Positions 29,475 to 37,461 of a DNA stretch of 64,000 nucleotides are shown here, in pieces. The translations under genes and the position numbers were made by a program. Origin of the DNA: Reichenbachiella carrageenanivorans (GTDB taxonomy: Bacteria; Bacteroidota; Bacteroidia; Cytophagales; Cyclobacteriaceae); assembly GCF_025639805.1 (NCBI RefSeq), contig NZ_CP106735.1:620001-684000 (forward strand). Reading direction: 5' to 3'. Numbering within the stretch: position 1 is the stretch's first letter; every line of letters starts with the position of its first letter. Under the pieces are notes generated by a model, which did no database searches, was not told where the DNA came from, and saw nothing but the letters and a program-made list of their open reading frames with translations.

Positions 29475-31469
29475 TCAGCCCAAAGTATCAGCCTCCGACT
29501 TCGAGAAAGTGAACACTACCCGTGTGCCTATAGCTTCGGCACCATCCATGAGATCCTCTACCTCGAGCGTAGTTTTGATAGGCGAAGTTTCGTTGATCAA
29601 CTGTATCCGTCGGTCATTCTGCTCTGTAGCAAAAGAAAGGTGCTTTTTGGCTCGACGCTGCTTGATTTCGTGCGCTTTTTTTCGTCCCACACCATTGTCT
29701 TCTATGACACAATGCAGGACGGCTCCGTTTTCATGAAATCGCACCTGCAAATGCTTGTCGCCCTTTTTATGAAGCAAACCATGCTTGATCGCATTCTCCA
29801 CGTATGGCTGGATAAGGAGCGGTGGGACCAGCCAGTCCTCGCTGCTGTTTTTGTCTAGTGCATTGACCAACACAAACGAGAAGTCTTGTCCGAATCTGAG
29901 TTTTTCTAGTTCCAAATAATGCGTCATCAATACCAATTCATCCTCCACTGCGATAGACTCCTTCCCCGAGGCCTCCAAGGTTTTACGCATCAAATCGGCA
30001 AATTTGCCCAAATACTCATTGGAAGAACGGATGTCTTTGAGCATGATCAAGTCCTGAATAGAATTGAGCGCATTAAACACAAAATGTGGATTCATCTGTG
30101 CCTTGATGGCCTTCACCTCCGATTGCTTGTATTGGCGCTCCAGTTCGAGCTGCTTTTTGGTCTGAACTAGCTCACGATCCATCGTCTCTTTCGCTTGCTT
30201 CAGCCGCTGCTGCTTCAGGTAAAAATACAAAGTAACAGCGATCACCACGATCAGCAACAAAACGACTGCAAGCTGAACCCGCTGCTGGCTTATTTTGAGC
30301 ACCTGCAACTCTGACTGCTGAGATAATGCGTGTATTTCAGCCTCTTTTTTATCCGTTTCATATTTAGTTTCCATTTCGGTCAGCTGCCGTGATTTTTCTT
30401 CGTCAAACAGGTCTTCTGCCAATTCCGTATACGCCCTATAGTCATCTAAGGCCAACAGATAGTCTTGCTGCACGGAATCTATCTTATATTTCATTTTATA
30501 ATAATGAATCTTGAATTTTTTGGTTTCTATACCTGCCAGCATTTGCTCGGCTTTGTTTAGATAATCGGCAGCAGCCTGTTTATCGTTGAGTATGGCCATG
30601 CAGTAGGCCATATTGACGTAGGTTTTGAGATATTCCTCAGAGTTTTTTCCGAGGCTCTTTTTGTGATCCAAGCTACGCGCATAAGCCCCTGCGGCCTCTT
30701 CATATTTTTTGAGGGTCAAAAAAACATTACCCATATGGTTTTCTATCACCGAAAGGGGAAAGAAATCCTTTTCCTCCCTGGCTATTTTTTCAGCTTTTCG
30801 CAAATAAAACAAGCTACTGTCCAGCTTGCCTTCGTGCTCGATTACAGAGGCCAGCCTCTGGTATCCATTCACCAATCGGCGGGTCAGTCCGTGCGTTTCA
30901 TAGTAATGGTTGGTCTCTAGAATCAGTGGTTTGGCTTTCTCATAAGCATCGATCGAAAAATAGGCCACCGACAAATTGGCTTTGACTCCCGCAATGGCCT
31001 TGTCATAACCATGAGCCTCAAAAAAGACCAACGCTTCGTGATAATGCCGAAGTGCCTCTGGTATATCTCCCTTACTTTCCAATACATTGCCCAAGCCAAA
31101 ATGCGCCTGAGCTACCGCAGAGTCTAGCACCTCTTGCTGCCCGATGGCGATGGCTCTTTCGAAAGACACGACCGCCGAATCAATCTCACCATTTACCGTA
31201 TTAGACATTCCCAAAAAACACAGAAATCTAACCGTAAGCACGGGATAATGATGTATCTGAGCTTGTGAAATGGCTCGGTTTAAATACAACAATGAGCTGT
31301 CGTAATTTCGTGTGGCCAAGTAGTAGCCAGCATTTCCTGATAACACACAAGCCAGACTGTCGTTGGTTTCTACTTTTAGCCTTTGGAGGAGACTGTCTAC
31401 CCGAGGGGGTTGGCCTTGCGCTATCGACATACACATGAGCAGGAGAAACCCGCTTACTATCTGTTTCAT
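29475..31469 (-). CDS. TPR-containing sensor histidine kinase, LytS/His_kinase type
   Basis: 664 residues: signal peptide (1-19, ending AQGQ), tetratricopeptide repeats (about 25-340), a coiled region, a membrane helix (398-418), then a PF06580 core with phosphoacceptor H462 in MNPHFVFNALNSIQ and an ATPase domain (PPLLIQPYVENAIKHGLL, EDNGVG). Same design as the kinases at 18104 and 60559. Downstream on the same strand are the LamG lipoprotein and the LytTR regulator at 27348, its probable partner. Confidence 0.92.
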   Translation of the reverse strand: MKQIVSGFLLLMCMSIAQGQPPRVDSLLQRLKVETNDSLACVLSGNAGYYLATRNYDSSLLYLNRAISQAQIHHYPVLTVRFLCFLGMSNTVNGEIDSAVVSFERAIAIGQQEVLDSAVAQAHFGLGNVLESKGDIPEALRHYHEALVFFEAHGYDKAIAGVKANLSVAYFSIDAYEKAKPLILETNHYYETHGLTRRLVNGYQRLASVIEHEGKLDSSLFYLRKAEKIAREEKDFFPLSVIENHMGNVFLTLKKYEEAAGAYARSLDHKKSLGKNSEEYLKTYVNMAYCMAILNDKQAAADYLNKAEQMLAGIETKKFKIHYYKMKYKIDSVQQDYLLALDDYRAYTELAEDLFDEEKSRQLTEMETKYETDKKEAEIHALSQQSELQVLKISQQRVQLAVVLLLIVVIAVTLYFYLKQQRLKQAKETMDRELVQTKKQLELERQYKQSEVKAIKAQMNPHFVFNALNSIQDLIMLKDIRSSNEYLGKFADLMRKTLEASGKESIAVEDELVLMTHYLELEKLRFGQDFSFVLVNALDKNSSEDWLVPPLLIQPYVENAIKHGLLHKKGDKHLQVRFHENGAVLHCVIEDNGVGRKKAHEIKQRRAKKHLSFATEQNDRRIQLINETSPIKTTLEVEDLMDGAEAIGTRVVFTFSKSEADTLG

Positions 31470-31572
31470 ACCAAAAAGGAATGGTTGTTAAAAACACCAA
31501 TTTACATCCTTTCGGGAAGCTATGTTGCGATTGCCACTATTTCGTTTGTTCTTTGCGCCTTGTCCATCGCAT

Positions 31573-32502
31573 ATGATCCAAGTTTCCAACGTCAGCAAGT
31601 CTTATACTCCCGAATCTGTAGCACTACAGCCCATTACTTTCAATATCGAAGCGGGCGAAGTCGTCTATATCATTGGCGAAAGCGGTTCTGGTAAAAGCAC
31701 CTTGCTCAAAATCATAGCCGGACTAGAAGATGCCGATAGTGGGAATGTACGACTAGACGACCTGGAAATCACTGGCCCCGCCCACAATCTGGTACCTGGA
31801 TACGACGAACTGGCCTATGTACCTCAAGATTTCAAACTTCAGCAGTTTTGGACTGTAGCCACCAATATCGCAAAGAAGATCTCTCACTACCCCTATGCAG
31901 ATAAGATGGATCGCGTAGAAGAATTGCTCAAGCTCTGCAAACTAGAAGCCTACGCAGACCGATACCCCAGAGAATTATCAGGAGGGCAGCAGCAGCGCAT
32001 TGCGATGGCGGCAGCGGTATCCGACGAGCCCGAGGTGGTGCTCCTCGATGAGCCTTTCAGTAATTTGGACCTGCCCATGAAAGCAGCTGTGAGAAAAGAC
32101 ATCATCGGCATGCTACGAAAACTAGGCATTACGGTGGTGCTCGTGAGCCACGACCCCGCCGAGGCCTTGGCCGTGGCCGACAAAATCATCATCCTACAAG
32201 AGGGCAAACTAGAACAAATAGGACGCCCTGTAGATTTGTACCAAAACCCAACCTCACACTATGCGGCCAAATTTTTAGGCCCAATCAACGAACTGACTCT
32301 CGAAAAAGAAGTGAAACTCATCAGACCAGAAGCCATAGCACTAGACCCCAAAGGCAAGTACGCAGGAAAGGTGATGGACTGCATTTTTATGGGGATGCAT
32401 TACCACGTGATACTCCAGTCCGACTGGTCTCGCGACGAACTACTGATCTACTCTGACCAGCCATACGCTAGCGGCCAACTATTGAAGTTTTGTATTAGAT
32501 AA
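31573..32502 (+). CDS. ABC transporter ATP-binding protein (PotA/FbpC-like)
   Basis: Cytoplasmic ATPase of 309 residues from MIQVSNVSKSYTPES; an upstream ATG at 31522 would add 17 residues that do not match the family. Walker A GESGSGKST, signature LSGGQQQR, Walker B VVLLDEPF and the switch histidine in LVSHDP are all present. The C-terminal part (about 232-309) resembles the regulatory TOBE region of spermidine/iron importers. No permease or binding protein is adjacent, so the substrate is unknown. The last 254 bases plus downstream DNA are duplicated at 37761-38237. Confidence 0.88.
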   Translation: MIQVSNVSKSYTPESVALQPITFNIEAGEVVYIIGESGSGKSTLLKIIAGLEDADSGNVRLDDLEITGPAHNLVPGYDELAYVPQDFKLQQFWTVATNIAKKISHYPYADKMDRVEELLKLCKLEAYADRYPRELSGGQQQRIAMAAAVSDEPEVVLLDEPFSNLDLPMKAAVRKDIIGMLRKLGITVVLVSHDPAEALAVADKIIILQEGKLEQIGRPVDLYQNPTSHYAAKFLGPINELTLEKEVKLIRPEAIALDPKGKYAGKVMDCIFMGMHYHVILQSDWSRDELLIYSDQPYASGQLLKFCIR

Positions 32503-32727
32503 AACCGCCTACCACTACGAGACCTGTGCTGATCCTCTCACATCTGAAGTGACACATCAGAATACGACCTACCTCCAAGGGTACTAATTAAGACTTGCGA
32601 TCCTCTGCACATTGGGTTATACTTGTCTAAGACCAAGCCTAACCGCAGCCTTTCTATGAAAAAAAGAACATTTAAAAACTAAAACATAATGGATATATCA
32701 ACCACTAGTGGTTGATATCCGGATGTT
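32249..32727 (+). repeat. ABC-gene tail and downstream site, original copy of a 480-bp duplication
   Basis: From CAACCTCAC at 32249 through the ABC stop codon, the following non-coding DNA and the palindromic site ending at 32727, this segment is nearly identical (I count about ten differences) to 37761-38237, in direct orientation, 5512 bases downstream. The 188 bases between the ABC stop and the palindrome hold no gene. Confidence 0.92.
32683..32727. repeat. Cassette-junction site B0 (AAC...GTT palindrome)
   Basis: Begins with AAC (32683-32685) and ends with GTT (32725-32727). Its centre is a perfect 20-base palindrome at 32697-32716 (ATCAACCACT and its complement), extended outward by GGATAT and ATATCC. 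It is the left-most of the recurring sites in 32.7-40.8 kb, and the only short one apart from its diverged duplicate at 38193-38237. Confidence 0.6.
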
Positions 32728-32744
32728 ACAGGTAATCACTCTTC

Positions 32745-33167
32745 ATGGCGCAGATAACGAAATCGCAAATAGAATCAGAACTTCAACGACTGGCTGAAAT
32801 TATCGTAGCTCAATCGAACCAACTTCCAACTGTAGATGACAACCAAGACTTTGCTAGGCCGAATATTTCCTTTTCATCGGATGGAACTCTGTACTACGAA
32901 GCATATGAACGGGGCGAACAACTTTTCAGCATACCTGCTTTTGATCTAGAGCATTTGATGTTTATGACGTTTAAGGACACAACTTTCTCGATGGCAGTAG
33001 AACACGAACGTATGAATCGGAACACGAATGAGGATTTCAGACGTCAACTCTTTGCCAAGCAGGTCGAACTCATGCGAACACTGAACTCAGACTGGGCTGA
33101 ACGAACTCAGAAGGAAATCGACGCAACACTTCGAACTGCTCCTTTTAACGACGAACTAACTGCTTAA
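32745..33167 (+). CDS. Imm63-like immunity protein (cassette 1)
   Basis: 140 residues, soluble. The pattern YEAYERGEQL, DLEHLMFMTFKDTTFSMA, then FRRQLFAKQVELMRTLNSDW and a C-terminal WAERTQKEIDATL resembles the Imm63 family, predicted to neutralise polymorphic toxins. No toxin gene is next to it, as expected for an orphan immunity gene on a mobile unit. The ATG is 20 bases after the GTT of site B0. The module is flanked by ATGTTACAGGTA (32723-32734) and its exact reverse complement (33183-33194). Confidence 0.6.
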   Translation: MAQITKSQIESELQRLAEIIVAQSNQLPTVDDNQDFARPNISFSSDGTLYYEAYERGEQLFSIPAFDLEHLMFMTFKDTTFSMAVEHERMNRNTNEDFRRQLFAKQVELMRTLNSDWAERTQKEIDATLRTAPFNDELTA

Positions 33168-33189
33168 CAACAAACTAAAAAATACCTGT

Positions 33190-33412
33190 AACATGGCGTC
33201 ATAGTGCATGTGCGAACTGAGGTTTTAGCCAGTCTCGTCGGAACGAACCCGTGCATCTGCCGCGGAAATTACTTCTCTACTTATAGTAAGGTAGTTCGCC
33301 GCATCGGAAGATCGGCGGAACGCAGCTCTCACCGATTCGCTAGTAGATTCGGCAGATTTTCACTACTTTGGCTGTATTATCAAACGACACGCACACGCAC
33401 CATACGCAGGTG
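33190..33412. repeat. Cassette-junction site B1, 224-bp repeat copy 1
   Basis: A 224-base non-coding repeat (33189-33412) identical to 35282-35505. It begins AAC (33190-33192). Its ends are imperfect inverted repeats (GTGCATGTGCG on the left, complement of CGCACACGCACC on the right), and it holds further inner complementarity, so a cruciform is likely. The expected GTT at the right end is missing because an IS110-family element starts there; the GTT reappears at 34682. Confidence 0.8.
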
Positions 33413-33447
33413 ATATCTATGGTAAAAACAAGCGTATTGGTCTTTTT

Positions 33448-34467
33448 TTAATCCAATTTCTCTTGATAAGGAGTTCCTCTTTTTACTACGGCGACTACTC
33501 TATGGAGTAGTTTGTTTCTCACTGCATTGAGTGCACTCATTTTACTTTTCCCTTCTTCGGTTTTCCGAAGGTAATATCCTCGAAGTTCTTTGTGACATTT
33601 GATGGCATTCATCGCACACATGTGTAGATGAAATTTGAGTTGTTTGTTGGCAAAACTTGATGTGCCTGGACTGGCAAATATGCTGGTTCCACTACTGTAT
33701 TCGAAAGGAGCTACACCGCAATAACAAGCCAGCTTTCGGTTGTCCAACATGCGAGTAAATCCTTCTGTATAAACGATCAGATCCACGGCCAAAACCTTGC
33801 CTACACTTTTCACCGAAGTGACCCATTCGTAGAGGGCCTTTAAGTGTTTATCTATCTGAATCAATTCGTCCATTTTGGCTTCAACTTTATCTAAAGATTT
33901 TTTTAACCCACTGATAGCTGACCTACTGATTCTTTCGATTTCACGTCCTGCTTTTGGGTCTACTTTGGTCAACTCATCTACAGCAATTTGCTGACTGTGT
34001 AAACTTTTTTGAAGCCTCATTCTGGTTTTCATTAGATCTTTGAGGCGGTTTAAGGTAGGATGTGAGAGTTTGACCAGTTTGGCATCACGTTGATGATCAA
34101 AAGCAAAATTGGCAATTCTTTCAGCGTCGATTTTGTCTGACTTACCCCTGATTAGTCCCATGCTTCTTTTGATGTGCAGGGAGGATTCCAGCCAAACTTT
34201 GCATCCTCTTTTGAGCAAATACTTGACAATGTTTCTGGTATAGATACCGGTATGTTCCATGCAGAAAAGGATGTCCTCACCACAGTCATTGCCATGTTGT
34301 TTAAGCCATCTTTTCATTTTCTGGAAGCCTTCGCTATCATTACTAAACAAGGCATTGTTGCACTTCATCGATGAGCTGTTAATCAAAGCCACATCAATAC
34401 TCATTTTGCTGATGTCTATACCCACGATATGTGGGTAGAAGATTTGTTTAGGGGTGGTATTTTCCAT
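33448..34467 (-). CDS. IS110-family transposase
   Basis: DEDD-type serine recombinase-like transposase of 339 residues. The N-terminal RuvC-like domain shows GIDISKMSIDVAL (D18), CMEHTGIYTRNI (E) and GKSDKIDAERIANFA (two D). After a coiled linker (about 150-230) the C-terminal transposase_20 domain carries the conserved serine region in ASPGTSSFANKQLKFHLH. The gene appears intact. Confidence 0.95.
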   Translation of the reverse strand: MENTTPKQIFYPHIVGIDISKMSIDVALINSSSMKCNNALFSNDSEGFQKMKRWLKQHGNDCGEDILFCMEHTGIYTRNIVKYLLKRGCKVWLESSLHIKRSMGLIRGKSDKIDAERIANFAFDHQRDAKLVKLSHPTLNRLKDLMKTRMRLQKSLHSQQIAVDELTKVDPKAGREIERISRSAISGLKKSLDKVEAKMDELIQIDKHLKALYEWVTSVKSVGKVLAVDLIVYTEGFTRMLDNRKLACYCGVAPFEYSSGTSIFASPGTSSFANKQLKFHLHMCAMNAIKCHKELRGYYLRKTEEGKSKMSALNAVRNKLLHRVVAVVKRGTPYQEKLD

Positions 34468-34681
34468 AATTTCAATATTAAGTTCAAAACCTTGATGTTA
34501 GGGCATCTCGACGGATCGGGATCCCTGAATATCTATCTGAACATTTAACAATGGAAAGCAAGCCCTGAATCGCCCGATAAGTCTGGGTAACTTGGTTAGC
34601 GCGTAGTTCTGGCTTGCTTTCTTTTACTATTAAAAGTAAAACCTTTATTTCTTTGATTAATTATAGACAGGAAAGCTAAAG
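34468..34681 (-). ncRNA. Candidate bridge RNA region of the IS110 element
   Basis: The 214 bases upstream of the transposase start are non-coding, while the other end of the element is only about 35 bases. IS110-group elements encode their bridge RNA in such a long 5' end. The region contains a perfect 11-bp stem, GAAAGCAAGCC (34554-34564) and GGCTTGCTTTC (34611-34621), with a 46-base interior that could hold a recognition loop. RNA ends and loops were not modelled. Confidence 0.45.
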
Positions 34682-34736
34682 GTTATGTGGAATTGCCACA
34701 GTTTGAATTATTACCAATTATTGGTATCTTTGATGT

Positions 34737-34985
34737 ATGAGCAAGAACACATCAATTTCACTCGGAAACTACTTTGACAGCTTTGTCAAACATAGTATCT
34801 CAGAAGGTCGCTTTAAGAACGCAAGCGAAGTTGTACGCGCTGGATTAAGACTTCTCGAAGAAGAGGAGAACAAAGTCATTTCACTCAAGAGAGCCATACA
34901 AGAAGGGATTGACAGTGGAATTGCCGAAGATTTTAACCCATCAACACATTTGAAGCAGTTGAAAGCAGCAAGATCGAATGGGTAA
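34737..34985 (+). CDS. parD: ParD-like antitoxin, type II toxin-antitoxin (cassette 2)
   Basis: 82-residue ribbon-helix-helix protein: MSKNTSISLGNYFDSFV strand, then a helix pair ISEGRFKNASEVVRAGLRLLEEEE, then an acidic and flexible C-terminus that would wrap the toxin. It overlaps the ParE gene by 8 bases. Such antitoxins repress their own operon. The module is bounded by GTTATGTGGA (34682-34691) and its exact complement at 35276-35285. Confidence 0.88.
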   Translation: MSKNTSISLGNYFDSFVKHSISEGRFKNASEVVRAGLRLLEEEENKVISLKRAIQEGIDSGIAEDFNPSTHLKQLKAARSNG

Positions 34986-35274
34986 GTATAAACTAACCAA
35001 TCTTGCTGTTCGGGATTTATCTAACATTTGGAACTACACCTTTGACAACTGGTCTGAAGAGCAGGCAGACACCTATCATGAACAACTTATTAGCGCCTTT
35101 GAATCAATTGCAGTGAACCAACAACTAGGACGAAATTACGAAGGGATACGGAGTGATTTATTTGGATTTAAGGTGAGCCGACATATCATATTCTATCGCT
35201 TAATTTCGGACGAACAAGTTGAAATTACCAGAATACTACATGATCGAATGGACTTGAAGAATCGACTAAAATAA
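34978..35274 (+). CDS. parE: ParE-like toxin, RelE/ParE superfamily (cassette 2)
   Basis: 98-residue toxin: KYKLTNLAVRDLSNIWNYT, a helical hairpin with WSEEQADTYHEQL, then the conserved core LGRNYEGIRSDLFGFKVSRH and VEITRILHDRMDL. Characterised ParE proteins poison DNA gyrase. It is translated from a start inside the antitoxin gene and appears intact. The stop codon is 8 bases before the AAC of the next junction site. Confidence 0.9.
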   Translation: MGKYKLTNLAVRDLSNIWNYTFDNWSEEQADTYHEQLISAFESIAVNQQLGRNYEGIRSDLFGFKVSRHIIFYRLISDEQVEITRILHDRMDLKNRLK

Positions 35275-35281
35275 ATCCACA

Positions 35282-35507
35282 TAACATGGCGTCATAGTGC
35301 ATGTGCGAACTGAGGTTTTAGCCAGTCTCGTCGGAACGAACCCGTGCATCTGCCGCGGAAATTACTTCTCTACTTATAGTAAGGTAGTTCGCCGCATCGG
35401 AAGATCGGCGGAACGCAGCTCTCACCGATTCGCTAGTAGATTCGGCAGATTTTCACTACTTTGGCTGTATTATCAAACGACACGCACACGCACCATACGC
35501 AGGTGTT
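35282..35507. repeat. Cassette-junction site B2, 224-bp repeat copy 2
   Basis: Second, uninterrupted copy of the 224-base repeat (35282-35505), from AAC at 35283-35285 to GTT at 35505-35507. I read no differences from copy 1. The GTT continues as GTTGTGTGTA, the start of the next module. Confidence 0.82.
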
Positions 35508-35524
35508 GTGTGTAATGATGCCGT

Positions 35525-36979
35525 ATGAGTAGAGATTCTATTGATTTTAAATATATACGGAACAGAGTTCGAGAATACCCGAAGGACGAAATGCTGGGTT
35601 TTTGCCTTAATCTACTCGAACAGAAGAAAAATGATATTTTCCCGGTTTGGTTTGTTTTTGCCTTAATGAAGTGGACCATCATATATGGTGGTGAAAAGTA
35701 CCCAAACAAGAAACTTACTCCCGAGAAATTTTCACGGCTTTTTAACAAAGTGCAAGACTTTAATACAGAGCATATATCTGGTTTTCTGAAAAGTAAACAA
35801 GTACATAAAGCATTTCAAATACTCTACAATCAGCAATTTTACCTACAGAAAACTGTCCACAAGGAAATCTTTGCGACTCAATTGAAGCTTTTTATCAGCA
35901 TCAAAGGGAAGTATGACATTGACAATTCATTTAAGCAAAAGACAGGGCTTTCTATTTACGACTTTCTCTTCATTGAACAGATAATATTCTTTTATATCAA
36001 TATCGAAGAACTAGGAGATAAGCAATTATACTTTGATGGAAAATTCGAGGATCACTTTTTGCAATTAGTTGCTGAAATTACTACTGTAGATAAGGTCAAG
36101 AGTTTTCTCAACTTATTAACCTTAAACCCATTAAACGCTGAAAAAAGTGTTTCAGGTTTTAAGCACAAAATACGAAATGAAGATTTGCAAACTATGGAGA
36201 TGTCATTTTTTACGATGTTTCCATTCATGTTGTATCAAGGAGAGATTCGACTTGTAGATAAATCTGTATTCTACCATACAATCAATTACTACATTTATGA
36301 CTTTTTAAAAGCTAATGACGAAAAGTTCACAACGGAATTTGGTGATCGACTCGAAAGATATGTTGAGCTTGGATTAAGAGAAATGCAGGTCTCATTTAAA
36401 ACAGAATCCGAAATCAAGAAAATTCTCCAACCCAAATCTAAACTTGTTGACTTTTATGTCGAAGAAGAGAATGTTTTAATCGAATGTAAGGCAACAGAGC
36501 TTCAAGCCTATCCATTTGTCAACCCTACGGATGAACTCTTGTATAACTCTTTAAAATCATCAGTCCTAAAGGCCTATTTTAAACAGATTTTATCTGTAGC
36601 TAATCAATTACTTGACTCGAAAGAAAAATGGGGAATAATTATAACATACAAAGAGCTATTTTGGAGTCACTTTAAGGAACTGCATAAATTAAGCAAAGAG
36701 AACTACAGTGAAAAAGGAGAAGACTCATCTGTTCCCCCTGAGAATGTATTTATTATCGATTTACATACATGGGACAGAATAGTCGAAATTGTCAAGAATG
36801 GAATGGCGACTCTTTCTGATATTCTTGAATCCGCAAAAGAAGACAACTCGGATCCTAATTCATCAAAAATGCTATTTAAAATGCATTTGGATCAATACAA
36901 ACTTGAAAAACTTAACTTGAGTTTTTTGAGGAAAGAGGTTGATGCATTTGATATCAAGAACACTACACACAACAAGTGA
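35525..36979 (+). CDS. Putative PD-(D/E)XK nuclease, possible single-gene defence protein (cassette 3)
   Basis: 484 residues, soluble, no signal. The N-terminal 270 residues are helical and unrecognised (WFVFALMKWTIIYGG near 45-60). The C-terminal part has a restriction-endonuclease-like core: ERYVELGLREM (about 280-290), then LVDFYV and VLIECKATE (about 315-330), giving D...ExK. Such N-helical/C-nuclease proteins include several single-gene phage defence systems, but the family was not identified. The ATG is 20 bases after GTT, and the last codons overlap the next junction site. Confidence 0.55.
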   Translation: MSRDSIDFKYIRNRVREYPKDEMLGFCLNLLEQKKNDIFPVWFVFALMKWTIIYGGEKYPNKKLTPEKFSRLFNKVQDFNTEHISGFLKSKQVHKAFQILYNQQFYLQKTVHKEIFATQLKLFISIKGKYDIDNSFKQKTGLSIYDFLFIEQIIFFYINIEELGDKQLYFDGKFEDHFLQLVAEITTVDKVKSFLNLLTLNPLNAEKSVSGFKHKIRNEDLQTMEMSFFTMFPFMLYQGEIRLVDKSVFYHTINYYIYDFLKANDEKFTTEFGDRLERYVELGLREMQVSFKTESEIKKILQPKSKLVDFYVEEENVLIECKATELQAYPFVNPTDELLYNSLKSSVLKAYFKQILSVANQLLDSKEKWGIIITYKELFWSHFKELHKLSKENYSEKGEDSSVPPENVFIIDLHTWDRIVEIVKNGMATLSDILESAKEDNSDPNSSKMLFKMHLDQYKLEKLNLSFLRKEVDAFDIKNTTHNK

Positions 36980-37088
36980 TATAGCACATGCCTCTTCTGA
37001 GCTACTTGAAACTAAGATGTAAAGGCGTACTTTAGTAGATATTAAATGAGTCCGAAGGCACATGCCATATCTGGCCGTAGCATCGGTT
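36971..37088. repeat. Cassette-junction site B3
   Basis: From AAC (36971-36973) to GTT (37086-37088). The inner ends are an imperfect inverted repeat, GATATAGCACATGCCT on the left and the complement of AGGCACATGCCATATC on the right (near 37055-37071). It shares GATAT and GCCATATCTG with sites B6 and B7. Confidence 0.65.
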
Positions 37089-37150
37089 TTTATTTCGGAT
37101 AATTTCTAAAATTCAATTGCTAAACTGTATCCAAGTGAATACATTTACGT

Positions 37151-37459
37151 ATGTATTCTATAGAAAAGACGGATGAATTCGATAAGTAGCTGAGGAAGCT
37201 CAAAGACAAACGAGCAAAAGCCAAAATACTTTTCAGAATTCAACGCATCGAAGAACATGGAAACTTCGGCGACTGTGAACCTGTCGGTCAAGGCATTAGC
37301 GAATTACGAATTCACTATGCGAAGGGCTATCGAGTATATCTAAAAGATGTGAACGGTAGAATTGTGTTTCTTTTGAACAGAGGAGATAAATCATCCCAAC
37401 ATAAGGACATTGATAAAGCGAAACAACTCTGGTTGGATTACAAAAACGAAATTGAATAA
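37151..37459 (+). pseudogene. RelE/HigB-like toxin with a premature stop (cassette 4)
   Basis: A 102-codon frame beginning MYSIEKTDEFDK, then an in-frame TAG at 37187-37189 (codon 13), then LRKLKDKRAKAKILFRI and a complete RelE-superfamily tail (ISELRIHYAKGYRVYL, RIVFLLNRGDKSSQ). Family members have FDxWLxxLKD here, so the stop is most simply a TGG to TAG change. The frame is otherwise clean up to a TAA two bases before the antitoxin gene. The toxin is probably inactive unless the stop is read through. Confidence 0.85.
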
Positions 37460-37461
37460 TC

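Larger units (their letters stand above)
33413..34681 (-). mobile_element. IS110-family insertion sequence in a cassette junction
   Basis: About 1.27 kb. The left edge is set by comparing the two 224-base repeats: they agree up to 33412 and then diverge. The right edge is set by the GTTATGTGGA at 34682-34691, which is the junction expected to follow the repeat. No terminal inverted repeats or target duplication are evident, as usual for IS110. The element therefore sits at the GTT end of the site, plus or minus 1 base. IS1111/IS110 relatives are known to target integron attC sites. Confidence 0.82.

Noticed and set aside
33204..33413. 69-residue open frame, repeated at 35297-35515
   Set aside because: It lies wholly inside the 224-bp junction repeat, is arginine-rich without family resemblance, and is open only because the repeat is.
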